Assembly: GCF_000003815.2 (NCBI RefSeq)
Contig: NC_049992.1
Location: 5,096,481 to 5,160,480 of the forward strand
DNA from: Branchiostoma floridae
Taxonomy: Eukaryota > Chordata > Leptocardii > Amphioxiformes > Branchiostomatidae
DNA: 64,000 nt
Reading direction: 5' to 3'
The position numbers and the translations under genes were made by a program. The notes under the pieces are model-generated. The model did not search any database. It was not told where the DNA came from and worked only from the letters and a program-made list of their open reading frames with translations. Numbering within the stretch: the stretch's first letter is position 1; the number at the start of each line of letters is the position of its first letter. This document shows positions 43,101 through 54,414 of the stretch, one piece after another.

Positions 43101-45649
43101 CTATAATGATGTCCTCTTTACAATTATGGTATCTTAATATTTTTTTAAATCTTTTATTCTGTTTTCTCAAAGGAACAACTCTAAATGGTATTTGACTCCG
43201 ACACGCAAACTATTTGCTCCATTGTTAAAGTGTATTGTCTACCTGACGTGAAACACGCGATTGAGAGAGTCTAAAACACTGTCAACACCACCACTGTATG
43301 ATGTATCACCGTGAAAGGCACGGACGGGCCCATGTAAAGAACGGGACGAGGAACAAAATAACTGGTAAAACTTCATGCAGAACGTAAACGCTGTGTACAG
43401 GGACTACATTGGAAATAGCCTACAGCGAATACTCTCGCTCCCCCTCCTGTGTTGTCGATAGAGAACACCTTAAATGGCAGAGATTTTCTTTCAAATGTCT
43501 CATTTCAAAAGTTATAAATGAAGAAGAAAAAGAACTTTATTGCACGATAACTGTTAAGTATAGTATGTGTGTCAATTGTTACATACAAAGCAGTTAAACT
43601 ACATGAGTTGGTAATAGTAATAATATCTAACAATTCTAAGAATATCTAATCTATAAATGATTTATAGTGCATAAATGTATAAGCAAGCAAGCTAGCGTTA
43701 TCTGTGCTATATTCTGTAACATTATGTTAATGCAATGTGCTGCTTCAGGAAATTGTGGTTTTGTTTTGTGTGTTTTTTAAGGAGTTGTATATATAACGGG
43801 GGTCGCCCTAAGATGCGCCCTGCCCTAAGATGCCCTGATTTTTTGCTGATCTTATTATGCATAAGTACGCCGTGTTTGTTGCCACTGACTATGATGATTA
43901 CAAAGGTAAATAAGCCAAGTCCAAACAAACAGCTTTTGTTCTATTAAAAAATATTTACACATATTCACCTTTTTTTTTTAAGACAGAATTTTCACAATAA
44001 TGTTGGTAGCGCCGAATCACTGTGGTCACCTGTTACTAGGTATTGGTGGCTCGTGTCCATAAATCAACAACCAGTAAAAACAGCCACACAACTGTCATGC
44101 AAATAAGAAATAAAGCTTCACAAAACACTACAAATATTGGTCTTCAAATGTTTGTTGAGTAGAAGACCGGCCATAGAAAAAACAACATAAGCATCACCGC
44201 CGTTGCTTTCCCCAGGGAATGTGGCCCCGCAGGTGGCAGACGAGCGAACGCCCAAAAGATTTGTTACTCTAACAAATGATTCGTACCGTCTATAAAAATG
44301 AAACTTCACAGAGTGATGTCAAATATGTTTTCAATATGTACACAGAGTTTTTTGTGATTTTGGCGTTGTCGTTTTTCGTAATGATTATGTTAGTCGGGCC
44401 GCCGCATTCAGTGCATTTCGCCCATTTCCCATGAAAACACGACCTGTATTGTGAAAGATTTAGCCCATCTCGCGGGAGACAAGAAGCACACACAATCACA
44501 ATTCTAATGTCAAAAGAAAGCTAATATATCATAAAATTAGACTTTTTACTTATGTTTGTAAAATTCGTCACCAGCTTCCGAAGAGAGCAAATTCCAAAAG
44601 CGGGGCAAGTTAGGGCGCACTGTCTAACGCAGCTCCAAATCGGAATTTATATTCACGATAACGTCCTCGGTGTTTGCCAGTTGTAACGCGGAGGGTGAAG
44701 GGTTCATGAACAGTATGGATGTCTTCCTTATTCAAGTATGGTCTCTAGATGAATGTGTTAAAAATTCATTGATCAAAACTTTACCACTCTTTGGCAACTA
44801 GTGATGGAGCGCCGTGAGTTCGAACGCGTAAAAAAGCGGGCATCTTAGGGCGGCCCCTGTTACTGACGAACAATAACGGATTTTTAGTGTCGCGACACAT
44901 GCTTGAAGTTCAAATTGTTTTCGGTAAAAATTTAAAAACCTGCTTTGTAGTCAGAATTATCATCAAGAACACATTATCATCGAAAACGCGATGTCTTTGC
45001 AGGACGAACGTATCCAACACATACTATGTTCACAATTCATTTGTGAATAGCGTTCAAACATGGATTTTAACAATCAAAGGCTGCGGTTGCAGTAGCAAGG
45101 AATTAATCCCAAAGATTTGTTGGACATGTATAGCTTCATAAAGTTTAGTTTATGACTACGCCCAGAAATGGTATCTGTTCCTGTTCTGGGCGATACAATC
45201 TCTTTTTGATACACCTGAGATATAACGTCTTTAGGCTTAATCTTGCTGTTTGATTTCTTGAAGTATACGCTAATTATTTGAGTTTATGTGTATTCCATGA
45301 CAAGTGTAATTGTATGTATGTGCTGGCACCCAATATCAGCTTAGCTGCCTGGGTTTGTCTTGTATTAATTGTCTGTGATCTTTGTCTGTGATAAATAAAG
45401 AAATAAAGAAACAAATAGTCGCGGAACTGACCATTTCCACTCCTTGCCTTTCCTGGCTATCAGTGTTAAGAGAGTCTCTACGAACAGCCCAGCCTCTGCC
45501 AGCATGAGTAGCCAGAACGTGGCGGTCCCACGGACAGTGTACACCCGCCAGATACACAGCAGCCCGAACGCGGCGAACAATACCCGGGTCACCAGAGCCT
45601 TGAAGATCACACAAGCTTCCATACTTCCGGTATTCCCTACGTTTGACAT
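40102..45649 (-). CDS. TMEM26: Transmembrane protein 26
   Basis: Multi-pass membrane protein of unknown biochemistry. Four exons (minus): 45649-45432, 41767-41581, 41322-40978, 40575-40102; 407 aa in frame, GT-AG. I see eight hydrophobic segments, two or three per exon: FAAFGLLCIW, FWLLMLAEAGLFVETLL, FSPCVLFYLCCTVPSIWLLE, ALVMLLVIGRWLLP, LSQLLLVYVAMAADIVELF, LALFTWSLLQFTIVLTV, FMQDGPFLAFRLYLIFYE, VLFFVGKNTLLIVLQFYRI. RWLLPRGDLTRDELSQLLL and QDGPFLAFRL match human TMEM26 as I remember it (368 aa). The tail is acidic (EETAEESNYDIKEEDAA). An internal ATG at codon 10 is a possible alternative start. Intron 3 is unusual: it is made of repeated splice-junction words. Intron 1 carries two DNA transposons. 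Confidence 0.9.
40579..40977 (-). repeat. TMEM26 intron 3: array of repeated splice-junction sequence
   Basis: On the minus strand CAGGTAGC occurs about ten times exactly between and including the real donor (GTCAG|GTAGCT) and the real acceptor (TTCAG|GTAGCT), with variants CGGGTAGCT and CAGGTAGTT. Spacers repeat TTCTTCTT, GACCAGTCTGGTA and TTTTGACTGGTAGCTACC. Nearly all of the 399-bp intron is accounted for by such units. Confidence 0.92.
42093..42467. mobile_element. hAT MITE with ~95-bp terminal inverted repeats, TAATCTCCAAGCAG family
   Basis: Arms of about 95 bases mirror each other (TCCTCCGTGGCATAAG / CTTATGCCACGGAGGA; GGCAGAGGAGTAAAA / TTTTACTCCTCTGCC). An exact 8-bp duplication GGATAAAG flanks it (42085-42092, 42468-42475). 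In TMEM26 intron 1. Confidence 0.95.
43797..44858. mobile_element. Non-autonomous DNA transposon, CGCCCTAAGATGC ends
   Basis: About 1.06 kb. Left GGGGGTCGCCCTAAGATGCG and right GCATCTTAGGGCGGCCCC are inverted. No transposase frame. In TMEM26 intron 1. Target duplication not clear; superfamily undecided. Confidence 0.8.
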
Positions 45650-46224
45650 GAGATCAGCACCCTGTATGCCGCTGACAACTTTAAAAGCACAGGATCGCGA
45701 CGACTAGATACGATTTAAACTTTCAGGTTTGTCGTTCTAGACGGTTCCAAGTGTCACTGTGGGCGATTGGTTAAGATAGGAATGACGTAGCCGAGTTAGT
45801 TAGGCGTGGCCAAAATTAAGCTTGCCGTAGGGTTTTATCGTTGCTTTGTTGATGAATTGAGCAGGACTATGGCAGAAGCGGCCGTCAACGAGGGTCCACG
45901 ACAGGAGTGTCGTTAATTCCGTCCCAAGACAGCTAAATCGTGTACGACGCTTTCACAACTCTCCCATATCAGTTCGCTTTATTCGCTACCGTAAACCTAT
46001 TGTAAGGCAGACATGGCAGACCTGGCGCTTAGAAATTTCCTCCGCGGCGATTTGAACGTCATGAACCGTGAAACACAACTGTACAACGGTGTTTACCCGT
46101 AAAGAAAGCTGGAAACTAAAACTGCACAACACTATCATGCCTCACCCCAGTGTGCATATATTTTGCTCATTTTACTCAGAAAAGGCAAAAAAAGAACTTA
46201 TGTCCCAATGAAACTACTAGTATG

Positions 46225-46432
46225 TAACGCTAGTTCACCTTTATCCGCGTGGTGACCTTTATCCGTTGTCTTTTTTTAGGATGATTAAGTCTACTGACAG
46301 TGGTTTCAAATTTGCAATATTTTCAAAATGTTCCCATCTTAGACCGCCGTCCGTCGACTTTATATCCCTAAATACGTTTTTTGTACAAACAACGAATATA
46401 GGTTACCCTCGGATAAAGGTGAACCAGCGTTA
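46225..46432. mobile_element. MITE, TAACGCTAGTTCACCTTTAT family, copy 3
   Basis: Ends TAACGCTAGTTCACCTTTAT and ATAAAGGTGAACCAGCGTTA are nearly perfect inverses; 208 bp. The best-preserved copy of the family in this window. Confidence 0.88.
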
Positions 46433-46539
46433 TGTCAAAAATTGGCGACAGTACCGAAGATTTGGGTACAGCTCGTTCGTTTGCTCAGACCCCTGTGGTG
46501 CCCAGTAGCACGAAGGGCAGCAAGTTTCCTTGCTTTTTC

Positions 46540-46870
46540 AGTGGCAGGGTATACTCATCCTCCTAACGCCCGGTCCCCAACGGCATTAGCCTATGGGGCC
46601 CTGCTATCTCATACCCTATCAGTGGTTATTATGATTGTCACCACAAATCAGCTGTCAACCAATCAGAGAATAGGCTTTTCTTGGGCTTTTTGTTTTCGCA
46701 AGCTGTCTCGTAAAGGCCGCTGGGAAGCTATCAGCCAATCATGTTACGTATTACATGGCTCCATCCTCCTACGCCCGATCCCCAACGGCTGACTGCCCAT
46801 ATAAGGGCAAGCTCATTAATATTTATAAGTAGGGCGGTCCCTAACTGGTCTGAGTGCACAAGATAGCAGA
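46540..46870 (+). promoter_or_regulatory. Promoter-like region with CArG box and CCAAT boxes
   Basis: CCAATCAG at about 46660, GCCAATCATG at about 46735, CCATATAAGG at about 46797 (a perfect CArG/serum-response core) and ATATTTATAAGTA near 46820. CGGTCCCCAACGGC and CGATCCCCAACGGC form a direct repeat about 210 bases apart. A donor-like GAG|GTAAAC follows at about 46872. No coding exon is attached, so this may be an inactive copy or a repeat. Confidence 0.3.
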
Positions 46871-47729
46871 GGTAAACACAAGGAGTTTTGACACGACTGT
46901 GGTCCCTCTGCGTAGGAGAATGGGTATACTTTTTACGGAGAGAGCGTGGAGTTTGCTAGAACCTCGGTGTGCTCGAGGCGTTAGTGTGGGCTGCTTTTGG
47001 TGTTTTCTACGTGTGTTTGTTCGTGTGTGTGACAGTGTGTTTGTCTAAATATCATCTTAAAGTAACGTATACATGTACATCTCACAGATAGGAAATTCCC
47101 ATCATTTAACATTGCGCATTTATGGCATCTTCGTATCATTATGCAAATCAGGCACTTATTGCATATTTAAGTACAAATTAAAGCTTTTCTTGCCATAGAT
47201 TAGGAATGTATGATTTCCTAATGTTTGCATGCTATGAAAATACATTTCAATATGAAGCTAAACAAATACTATCATCCAAATCACAAACTAGCCAACTAAA
47301 TCAAACATATACCGGTAGGTCTCCAAACAAATTTCTATATGTTAACGTGCAATCCACTTGTCTTAAAAGATCAAGACCCTTCCTGATATTTACACGTCAT
47401 TGCCTGATGTGCTACAAGAACATTCGTAACTTAACTCGCTATTGGTTATTTCATGAAAACTTCATTATATGCAGAATTAGGCCTAACGTTTCGACATATC
47501 AAAGCAAAAATCTGACTGTTCATCAGAGACTTTGCCGTTCACATGTCCGGCAAAATAACTACTAGGATTTTTTTTCTTGCTTTTGGACAGACGAGGATAA
47601 TGTGATACTGCACTCAAGTTAGTACCTTATTTGAACAGTCACTGTGCCACATACAAAGTTAAGTACAGACAAACAGTAAATGAAGTATTTGTAAAGGTAG
47701 TATTTTAGCTCCCCGACCGAAGTCAGGTT

Positions 47730-47833
47730 CCCCGTTTTGTACCTGGGTAAAGGTCGTGTAAAGCGCCTTTCCCAAGGGCATAACGTCAGGGGCACGACAA
47801 GTATCAAACTCTGGACCTCTCCAATACTCTACC
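47730..47833 (-). mobile_element. Diverged relative of the SINE at 27070-27200
   Basis: Shares GGTCGTGTAAAGCGCCTTTC and CCCAAGGGCA with the earlier copy. Its tRNA-like boxes are degraded. Confidence 0.5.
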
Positions 47834-47894
47834 AGTTATATACGCCACAAACGACGCCTTATATGATTTTGTTTCAAGAGACACTACATCGGTC

Positions 47895-50597
47895 TTAAAT
47901 GTTATGATTAACGAGGTGAGCAGCATCCCTCCGAGGCCTCAGCTGGTCTATTTTACGCCACAGTTCTTCAGGAGTCGGTCGCTTGGATGGGTCGACTATC
48001 CAGCAGGACCTGATGATGCGGTACACCGACATCGGACAGTTCTCCGGCTGCTGCAGACGGACTCCTTTCCTCAGCAGCTCCAACAGTGTACACACGTCCG
48101 GATGCATCGGGCCGCCAGCATAGCGCGGCTCCTCCCCAAAGCTGGCGATCTCCCACAGCAGCACGCCGTACGACCACACGTCACTCTCGCACGTGTATAC
48201 CCCGTCCCGTAACGACTCCAGGGCCATCCACTTCAGCGGCAACAGCTCCTCCTCCCCGCCCTGGTTGGTGCGTTTGTACGCCGACGACACGTAAACGTCA
48301 CGCGACAGCCCGAAATCCGCGATCTTGGCCACCTTCCTGTCGCTGATGACGACATTGCGAGCTGCGATGTCCCTGTGCACGATCTTCAGACGTGCCAGCT
48401 CTGATAACCCACTGGCCACATCAGCAGCAAAATTAAGCCGTTCTAACAGTTTTCTATTGCCCGTGGTCTTATACTGCTCTCTCAAAGCCCACAGGTACCG
48501 TCGCAGTTCTTCATTGCTTGCGTACTCCACCACAATGTACTGGGGATCCGATTTCGTCATGACTCCATAAAACTTAACCACATTCGGGTGTCCCTCTTTG
48601 TTTTCGTGTATCCTGGCGAGGATGTCCATTTCGCGGCGAAAGTCACGGGCAGCCGTCGGTGTCATTCTGTCTGGTCGGATACATTTGGCAGCGACCAAAA
48701 TCTCGTAGCCTTCTGGCACACGCAGTCTTCCTCTCACAACATGGCCGAACTCTCCCTCACCGATCATGTGTTCCAAACTGATGTTCTCCTTGTCCAGTTC
48801 CCATGGTGAGAGTGTTTCCATTTCTATGTCCACCTTTGTATATCCCGCGTCGTTTGGATTGAAACAACATCGTCTTACCAGAACCATAATCACGACACAT
48901 GTACAGCCGACGAGAACTATGGAGGGAAGAACAGTTGCCAACACCTTGACAATGATTTGATTACTTTTAGCTGTGGGAGCGTTTTGGCAAAATTCACCCC
49001 ACTGTCCTTTTGCGCAAACACATGTGCCATTGACTGCGTCACACGAGGCGTTGTTCTGACAGTGACAGTACATGCTGCAATTCATACCAAAACTGCCAGG
49101 TGCGCAGGTGTACTCACACCTGCCTCCATGACGCCCCGGAGGACACACACAACCCTCCCACCTGTCACACGTCCCTCCGTACTGACAGTTACACACTTGG
49201 CTGCAAACTTCCCCATAATGATCGGGAGGACATTCAGTGGCGTTTAAGACGAAAAGTGCATGAAATGCTTCACCGTCTACTGCTCTAACCACACAAGTAT
49301 ATTCACCATTGACAGATTCCGAGACCGGATAAAAGTTTATGGAACTGTTCTGCACAGCCCCTTTTTCGATGATTTTTGTGTCATTTTCTTCGTTTCTCGC
49401 TCGATAAAGCCACGCCATGTCTGCTACCTGTATGTGTGGAGCCAGGCAGGTCAGAGTCAGGTTAGTACCGATGTACGTGATGACTGAATCACCAGAAGAA
49501 TCTATTATGACGACCTCACGCCAGGGAATGTCACAGGCCCTTCCTCTCCAGCCCGGACGGCACTCACACGCACCGTTAAAGCCGTGACAACGGGCCCCGT
49601 TCTGACAAACACAGTCCTTGTCACAGTAAAACCCATACCTGCTCTGGGGACACCCTGTAATGTTGTACTCATGTATGGACTCCAGTTCAAATGGCATAAG
49701 GAAGCCGTTGATTGCCTGTAACGTCACATTAGCGCCACACCGGACCCAGTAGGACGAAGTGGACCAAATCTCAGACAGCTCTAGAAGTGAAATGTAACCG
49801 AAATCTTCTATCATGTTGCACTGGCCACTCTCTGTAAATGGAGGCAATAACGTATCATTGATGGAAATAGATAAAATTACAAGGCTACCTTTGCTTTTGA
49901 ACTGTTTATCGTGACATTGGAATTCAATTCTGCCTTCTCGTGATTCAAGTTGCGGAAGTAGAATCCATGCATCAGAACTTAGTTTGACCAAAGCGACACA
50001 CAGTCGAAGGGAACAGTCTCCGTCCATGGCAGCATTCACGGCTTCGTTGCGCCAGGACGGGAGAAAGTCCGGGTATGGTCGTTCTTCTCCGTTATATATA
50101 ATGTTAAAATATCCATTATTGCTTATTACCATATGCTTATCATCCATGTTATTGCTCGGTAGAACTGGCGTCTCACACCGTTTGTTGTAGTACGGCGGAT
50201 ATCCTGACACGTCCATTACCACAATGATGAGGTTCACGTGCCAGAATCTGCTGTCCCCAGTATTTGTCAGCTCCAGGGAAAGGTTGTACCGCGGGAACAA
50301 CTCATAGTCCAGCGGCGCCGCAACGATCATTGTGAAGTCCTCAACACTAACCTCAAACCGTTTGAAATCATCACCTTTGGTGATGTTAACTGACCATATT
50401 GTTATCTTGCCTTCTTCTGTAATGTTAACGTTAGCGTTAACAAAATCCCTCAGATGTTTAACCGTGCTGCCCACTGCCACATCCTCACGTAGCGTCACGT
50501 TTTCACTTAGAACCACGACGTCACCACGGCTCTGTGAGGTCAGTGAAAGCAGGTCGGTCAGCAAAAGCACGATGTACAATGTTCCACACGGCGCCAT
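47895..50597 (-). CDS. Receptor tyrosine kinase with cadherin-like, EGF, Ig and EGF domains; intronless coding region
   Basis: Single-pass surface receptor predicted to phosphorylate tyrosines. One uninterrupted 900-codon frame. Signal peptide about 1-22. Residues 34-135 resemble a cadherin repeat (LREDVAVGSTV near the start, PLDYE at 95-99). EGF-like C316-C355; Ig-like about 360-452 with C384 and C435 (GEYTC); two EGF-like modules C456-C494 and C497-C537; membrane helix about 548-574. Kinase 605-887: G-loop GEGEFGHV (613-620), K638, HRDIAARN (741-748), DFG (761-763), activation loop ending LPLKWMALES. All catalytic residues are present. The HRDIAARN and PLKWMALE forms fix it as a tyrosine kinase; the EGF/Ig mix recalls Tie receptors, but I do not assign an orthologue. 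The lack of introns suggests a retrocopy origin. An acceptor-like CCCAG at about 50666 hints at a 5' UTR intron. Confidence 0.94.
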   Translation of the reverse strand: MAPCGTLYIVLLLTDLLSLTSQSRGDVVVLSENVTLREDVAVGSTVKHLRDFVNANVNITEEGKITIWSVNITKGDDFKRFEVSVEDFTMIVAAPLDYELFPRYNLSLELTNTGDSRFWHVNLIIVVMDVSGYPPYYNKRCETPVLPSNNMDDKHMVISNNGYFNIIYNGEERPYPDFLPSWRNEAVNAAMDGDCSLRLCVALVKLSSDAWILLPQLESREGRIEFQCHDKQFKSKGSLVILSISINDTLLPPFTESGQCNMIEDFGYISLLELSEIWSTSSYWVRCGANVTLQAINGFLMPFELESIHEYNITGCPQSRYGFYCDKDCVCQNGARCHGFNGACECRPGWRGRACDIPWREVVIIDSSGDSVITYIGTNLTLTCLAPHIQVADMAWLYRARNEENDTKIIEKGAVQNSSINFYPVSESVNGEYTCVVRAVDGEAFHALFVLNATECPPDHYGEVCSQVCNCQYGGTCDRWEGCVCPPGRHGGRCEYTCAPGSFGMNCSMYCHCQNNASCDAVNGTCVCAKGQWGEFCQNAPTAKSNQIIVKVLATVLPSIVLVGCTCVVIMVLVRRCCFNPNDAGYTKVDIEMETLSPWELDKENISLEHMIGEGEFGHVVRGRLRVPEGYEILVAAKCIRPDRMTPTAARDFRREMDILARIHENKEGHPNVVKFYGVMTKSDPQYIVVEYASNEELRRYLWALREQYKTTGNRKLLERLNFAADVASGLSELARLKIVHRDIAARNVVISDRKVAKIADFGLSRDVYVSSAYKRTNQGGEEELLPLKWMALESLRDGVYTCESDVWSYGVLLWEIASFGEEPRYAGGPMHPDVCTLLELLRKGVRLQQPENCPMSVYRIIRSCWIVDPSKRPTPEELWRKIDQLRPRRDAAHLVNHNI

Positions 50598-51029
50598 CTT
50601 CTCGGCAGGACAGAAGACGTTCGACTTTGCGTAGCTTCAGGTATGGCGACGGTACTAGGATCTACCTGGGTATGAAAGAGTTTTAAAATGACAGCTTAAA
50701 AGTTAGAAATTAACATTAACACCAAGAGTTGTACTATTTCATCGGCAAATATACAAAGTATGATACATAAGATTTACCACTGGAACTTATGTTACGATCA
50801 TATGATACCAGAAATTTCAATAGCTTTTTATAGCGATAAAAGATATACAGATACGTGAAATGACTGTTTTGACTCGCCCGCCTCCGGGTATGCATGGAAA
50901 AAGGTGATAACTGTTTTCCGAGATTACGGTACTGCAGTTTGGCAGGAATGACTGACTGGCCCTGTGAACAACCAAATACAATTCAGACCCTGTTTTATCA
51001 TAGCTATTGACCCGAGCCATTCCCCCGTT

Positions 51030-51155
51030 ACAAACGCCAAACAGTACCAAAAATCCATTTGATCAGAGGAGACAAACGCCAAACAGCACAGAAACTCCAT
51101 TTGATCAGAAGAGACAAACGCCAAACGGTACTAGAACTCTATTTGATCAGAGGAG
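51030..51155. repeat. 42-bp tandem repeat, 3 units
   Basis: Units start ACAAACGCCAAAC and end CATTTGATCAGAGGAG or close variants, at 51030, 51072 and 51114. They lie about 430 bases upstream of the kinase start. Confidence 0.9.
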
Positions 51156-51504
51156 GCGCTGATGTTTCGCTGAACAGGGAAAAGTCACATTCTTCTATCT
51201 ACTAGTATACTCGCCTGACTGTTGTTTCATCGATTTTATTCAAACTAGAAAGGGAATTTTTTATTCAAACTAGAAAGGGAACATTTTCGAGAACAACCCA
51301 TCAATCCCACACAAAAGCAAAATGATGCTACACATCAGAGATAGCAGACTTCATCCCCTCGAAGGTTCCCTCTCCTTACATGGTCTAACTTCCGTTTTCC
51401 CGCCTACTGAGTGTTTCCCCTTACTGTTGTACCTTGTGTTCCGCAACTTCTGTAGCTTGCAAGCGGCCTTATCTCAAGGAGAACTGTAACATATGTTCAA
51501 CTGA

Positions 51505-51529
51505 CTGATTGATTGATTGATTGATTGAC

Positions 51530-51560
<31 letters not shown>
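51505..51560. repeat. (GATT)n simple repeat
   Basis: Runs of GATTGATTGATT with two GACT interruptions. Confidence 0.95.
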
Positions 51561-51561
<1 letters not shown>

Positions 51562-52592
51562 GACAAGTTCTAGTTCTCCCTGGGTTCTGAAGGAATAAAT
51601 GGTAAGGTTGCGACAAATTAGGGACTGTTTATCGTGGAATCTCTGTGCATTTTCTTAAATATTCCATTTCGATCACATTGGTCACGTGCAACGCATTCGT
51701 GCTTTGAAACAAGATGAAGAGAGTTACGCGTTATCGGTGTATTGCTCGTGTAGTGTTATATGACGTTTCAATTCTACGTAGCTCGTTATTTGTTATCCTG
51801 AATTTATCATTAACCGTTGTTATTGAGACCAGTAAACTCCGTGACGAGTAGATCCACGGAGGCAACGTCAGATAACCCTCGGGGATCATATATACAAAAA
51901 TGTACTAGTGACTACACGAGGTTCAAGACAATTGTAATGTTACCGGTCATGCCTTATAAATCAGCAACTTTGACAGAAAGGGTCTGCCACTTCTCGTACA
52001 TGTAGGTGAGTGAGTCCTAGAGAATGCACTAGAATGTATCCGCATTTAGCGTTGTTGGTCTTTCTGAATTCACCGTACGCGTTAATCGTTACTTGCACTC
52101 CTAGATTTACGATTAAGCGTTGCCAGCACCCCCCGTGCATACCCTCCTAAATCCTAAATAATAATAATAAAGAAACTCCCCTATTAGCAGATACATACTA
52201 TATATAGTTGCCTTTTCTGCCATCATCTGCAAAGATGGAAGGATGCCTACACTATTGAAAGAATCGCAATGACCAGTTCACTTCCCACACAACAAACTAG
52301 CGGACATGTCAGCCTTCTAAACAGAGTAGTGGGCAAATGCCAACACACATCATACTCACCAACGTCGGACCACCTGTCAAGATGACTTCTCAACAGCGAA
52401 GGTGTTCATGGCTATGGTTGTTCGTGTCACGAAAATAGGAACTTGACTTCCTGTTCCTCCTTCTGTGACCCAGGTAAACAAAGCGCCAACTTGACAGGGT
52501 GAAGGGAAAGCCATTAAAACAAATATGTGCGGGAGAATATGGAGCCTTTATGGCTGTGTACATAGCTGACGACCTCGACCATTGTGTCACTG

Positions 52593-52593
<1 letters not shown>

Positions 52594-52645
<52 letters not shown>
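52594..52645. repeat. (TA)n microsatellite
   Basis: About 25 uninterrupted TA units. Confidence 0.97.
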
Positions 52646-52647
<2 letters not shown>

Positions 52648-54414
52648 TATGTCAATTTTAAAAAGTAGTTGCAAAATGAGCAAGTTTATACCACATATGA
52701 CGAAAAAATATACGCAATCTAATGGTAATGTTAGTAATAGAATACCAAAGTCTATTAAAAAATTCAAATGGGAAGATGTGAAAGAAAAATGGGAACTGTT
52801 CGGTGTACCATACTCTCTGTGTTTAATCATGTGTTTCAGCCTTCCTGGCAACATGTAAGTTTACAGATATGCGATCAAATTTTGTTCCCCATGCGTTTTT
52901 TTAACACTCGCAAAGGTTTGGGGTACCAGAGGACGTCCTTTATATAATCGATTGAACATGGCCTTTAATGGACTAAAATGTGCTCTTATCTGTACACAGG
53001 ACAGACAAAATGGCAAGCCATTGAATTTGTTCCGTATTTCGTATTCAAGACAAGCTACAACCCATCACCATCCCCACTGCTAATCTGACCAGCTTTCAAA
53101 AAGGCGACAAAATATAGCTTAAGGTCGTGGCTTCTTCCCATTACTTCAGGATGACCTGAACTGAACCGAACTTCTTCCCATTACATTAGGACTAACCGGA
53201 GACAGGCTCCAAACATTGGTGACCCCTGTAAGTACACGTTGGTGCTTGTTCCCTTCTCTGGCGCTAGTCTAGCTGTCGACAGTGATGTTAATCAGATGGT
53301 TAATATTCCTACATTTGTTTCGCAATCCCCCGCCAGTCTGGTTGTCAAGCAGGGTTAGAACTGTGGCAGACACTAGATTAGATAACGATATCGATGTAGG
53401 AGATCATGGTTTCCGTCAACGAGTGATGGTTGGTATTATTGTTTTTTCAGTGTGATAGTTATCTCGATGATTCTGCAACAACTGTTGAAATCGTTTTTAA
53501 GGCCCGCGCACATTAAACGTTGCCGCAGGCGATAAGATACATGTATGATACATAACACTTGTCTTTTTGCACATTGATATGTAAATTGCGTCTTTAGTTG
53601 ATTGATATCTGAAGTGATCGATAATAACTTTATTGCAACTTCATGCCAAAAAGTTAATTGCAAAAATAGTAAAGCCGTGGTAACAATATTGCATATTTAG
53701 CAAAGTAGGAAAATGAGATTTACAGATAATGTAAAATGGAAATAACGTCTATTCTAAATGTTAGTCTACGTTAACTTATTGATGGGTTTGACTTCTTTTC
53801 TGTACGCAGTGGAAAATAAATTATTTGATTTCTGGACACACATTACTGTAATAAAATTATTTTGATTTACTACTTGTTACTTAATTTTCTATCAATTTTT
53901 TTTTCAAATTTCAAATTAGGCTATGTCATGTCATGTATTTTAGAGATTGGCGCACACAACTGATTAACAAGTTACAAATATCGAGGGAATTTACTTATAT
54001 TTGCTTTAAACTATATCCACATTCAGCATTATATAGTATATGTATATATTGTGTTAAAATACACCTACTTTTGTGCTCTACAAAACAATAGGAAAGTCCA
54101 ATACATTTCATCATTACAGCAAAGCCATTTTGTTTAATGTTTCGAGGTCATTCACAGGCGTTAGGCAATACAATCTGAAGATATTGTGCAAAAAACATGC
54201 AACTTTTTGTTACCTCGCCTATGTGTATAATGGAACATTCTTCACAGCCAGCGCAGTGCCGAGGCGGCGGAATGAGGGCGTGGGTTAAACATTCGACTAA
54301 TCGGCGAGTCCGAACAGCGATTCGTTCCTAAGGTGCCACTTTCTCTTGATACTGCCAGGCGAGAGTCTTGAGTTGTTCACTCAGATCAAGTGCATTTTAC
54401 TAACGATCAGCAGC

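Larger units (their letters stand above)
45650..47894. other. Intergenic, TMEM26 promoter side to 3' flank of the kinase gene
   Basis: Contains an inverted CCAAT (GCGATTGGTTAAG) near 45760 upstream of TMEM26, a MITE at 46225-46432, a promoter-like stretch at 46540-46870 and a SINE relative at 47730-47833 (GTCGTGTAAAGCGCCTTTCC). No exon recognised. Confidence 0.5.
50640..54414. other. Intergenic between the divergent kinase and GPCR genes
   Basis: No exon recognised. Holds a 42-bp triple repeat (51030-51155), a GATT run (51505-51560) and a TA run (52594-52645). Open frames across the TA run are artefacts. Promoters of both genes should lie here, but I see no decisive element. Confidence 0.5.

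Noticed and set aside
48086-49288. Several plus-strand open frames across the kinase gene
   Set aside because: Antisense shadows of the 900-codon kinase frame.
52390-52858. Open frames on both strands with runs of Tyr-Ile
   Set aside because: They cross the (TA)n microsatellite at 52594-52645; low-complexity artefact.
54346-54414. Upstream extension of the GPCR frame before MSNGSN
   Set aside because: The frame is open but has no ATG before 54415; the earlier in-frame codon is TTG.
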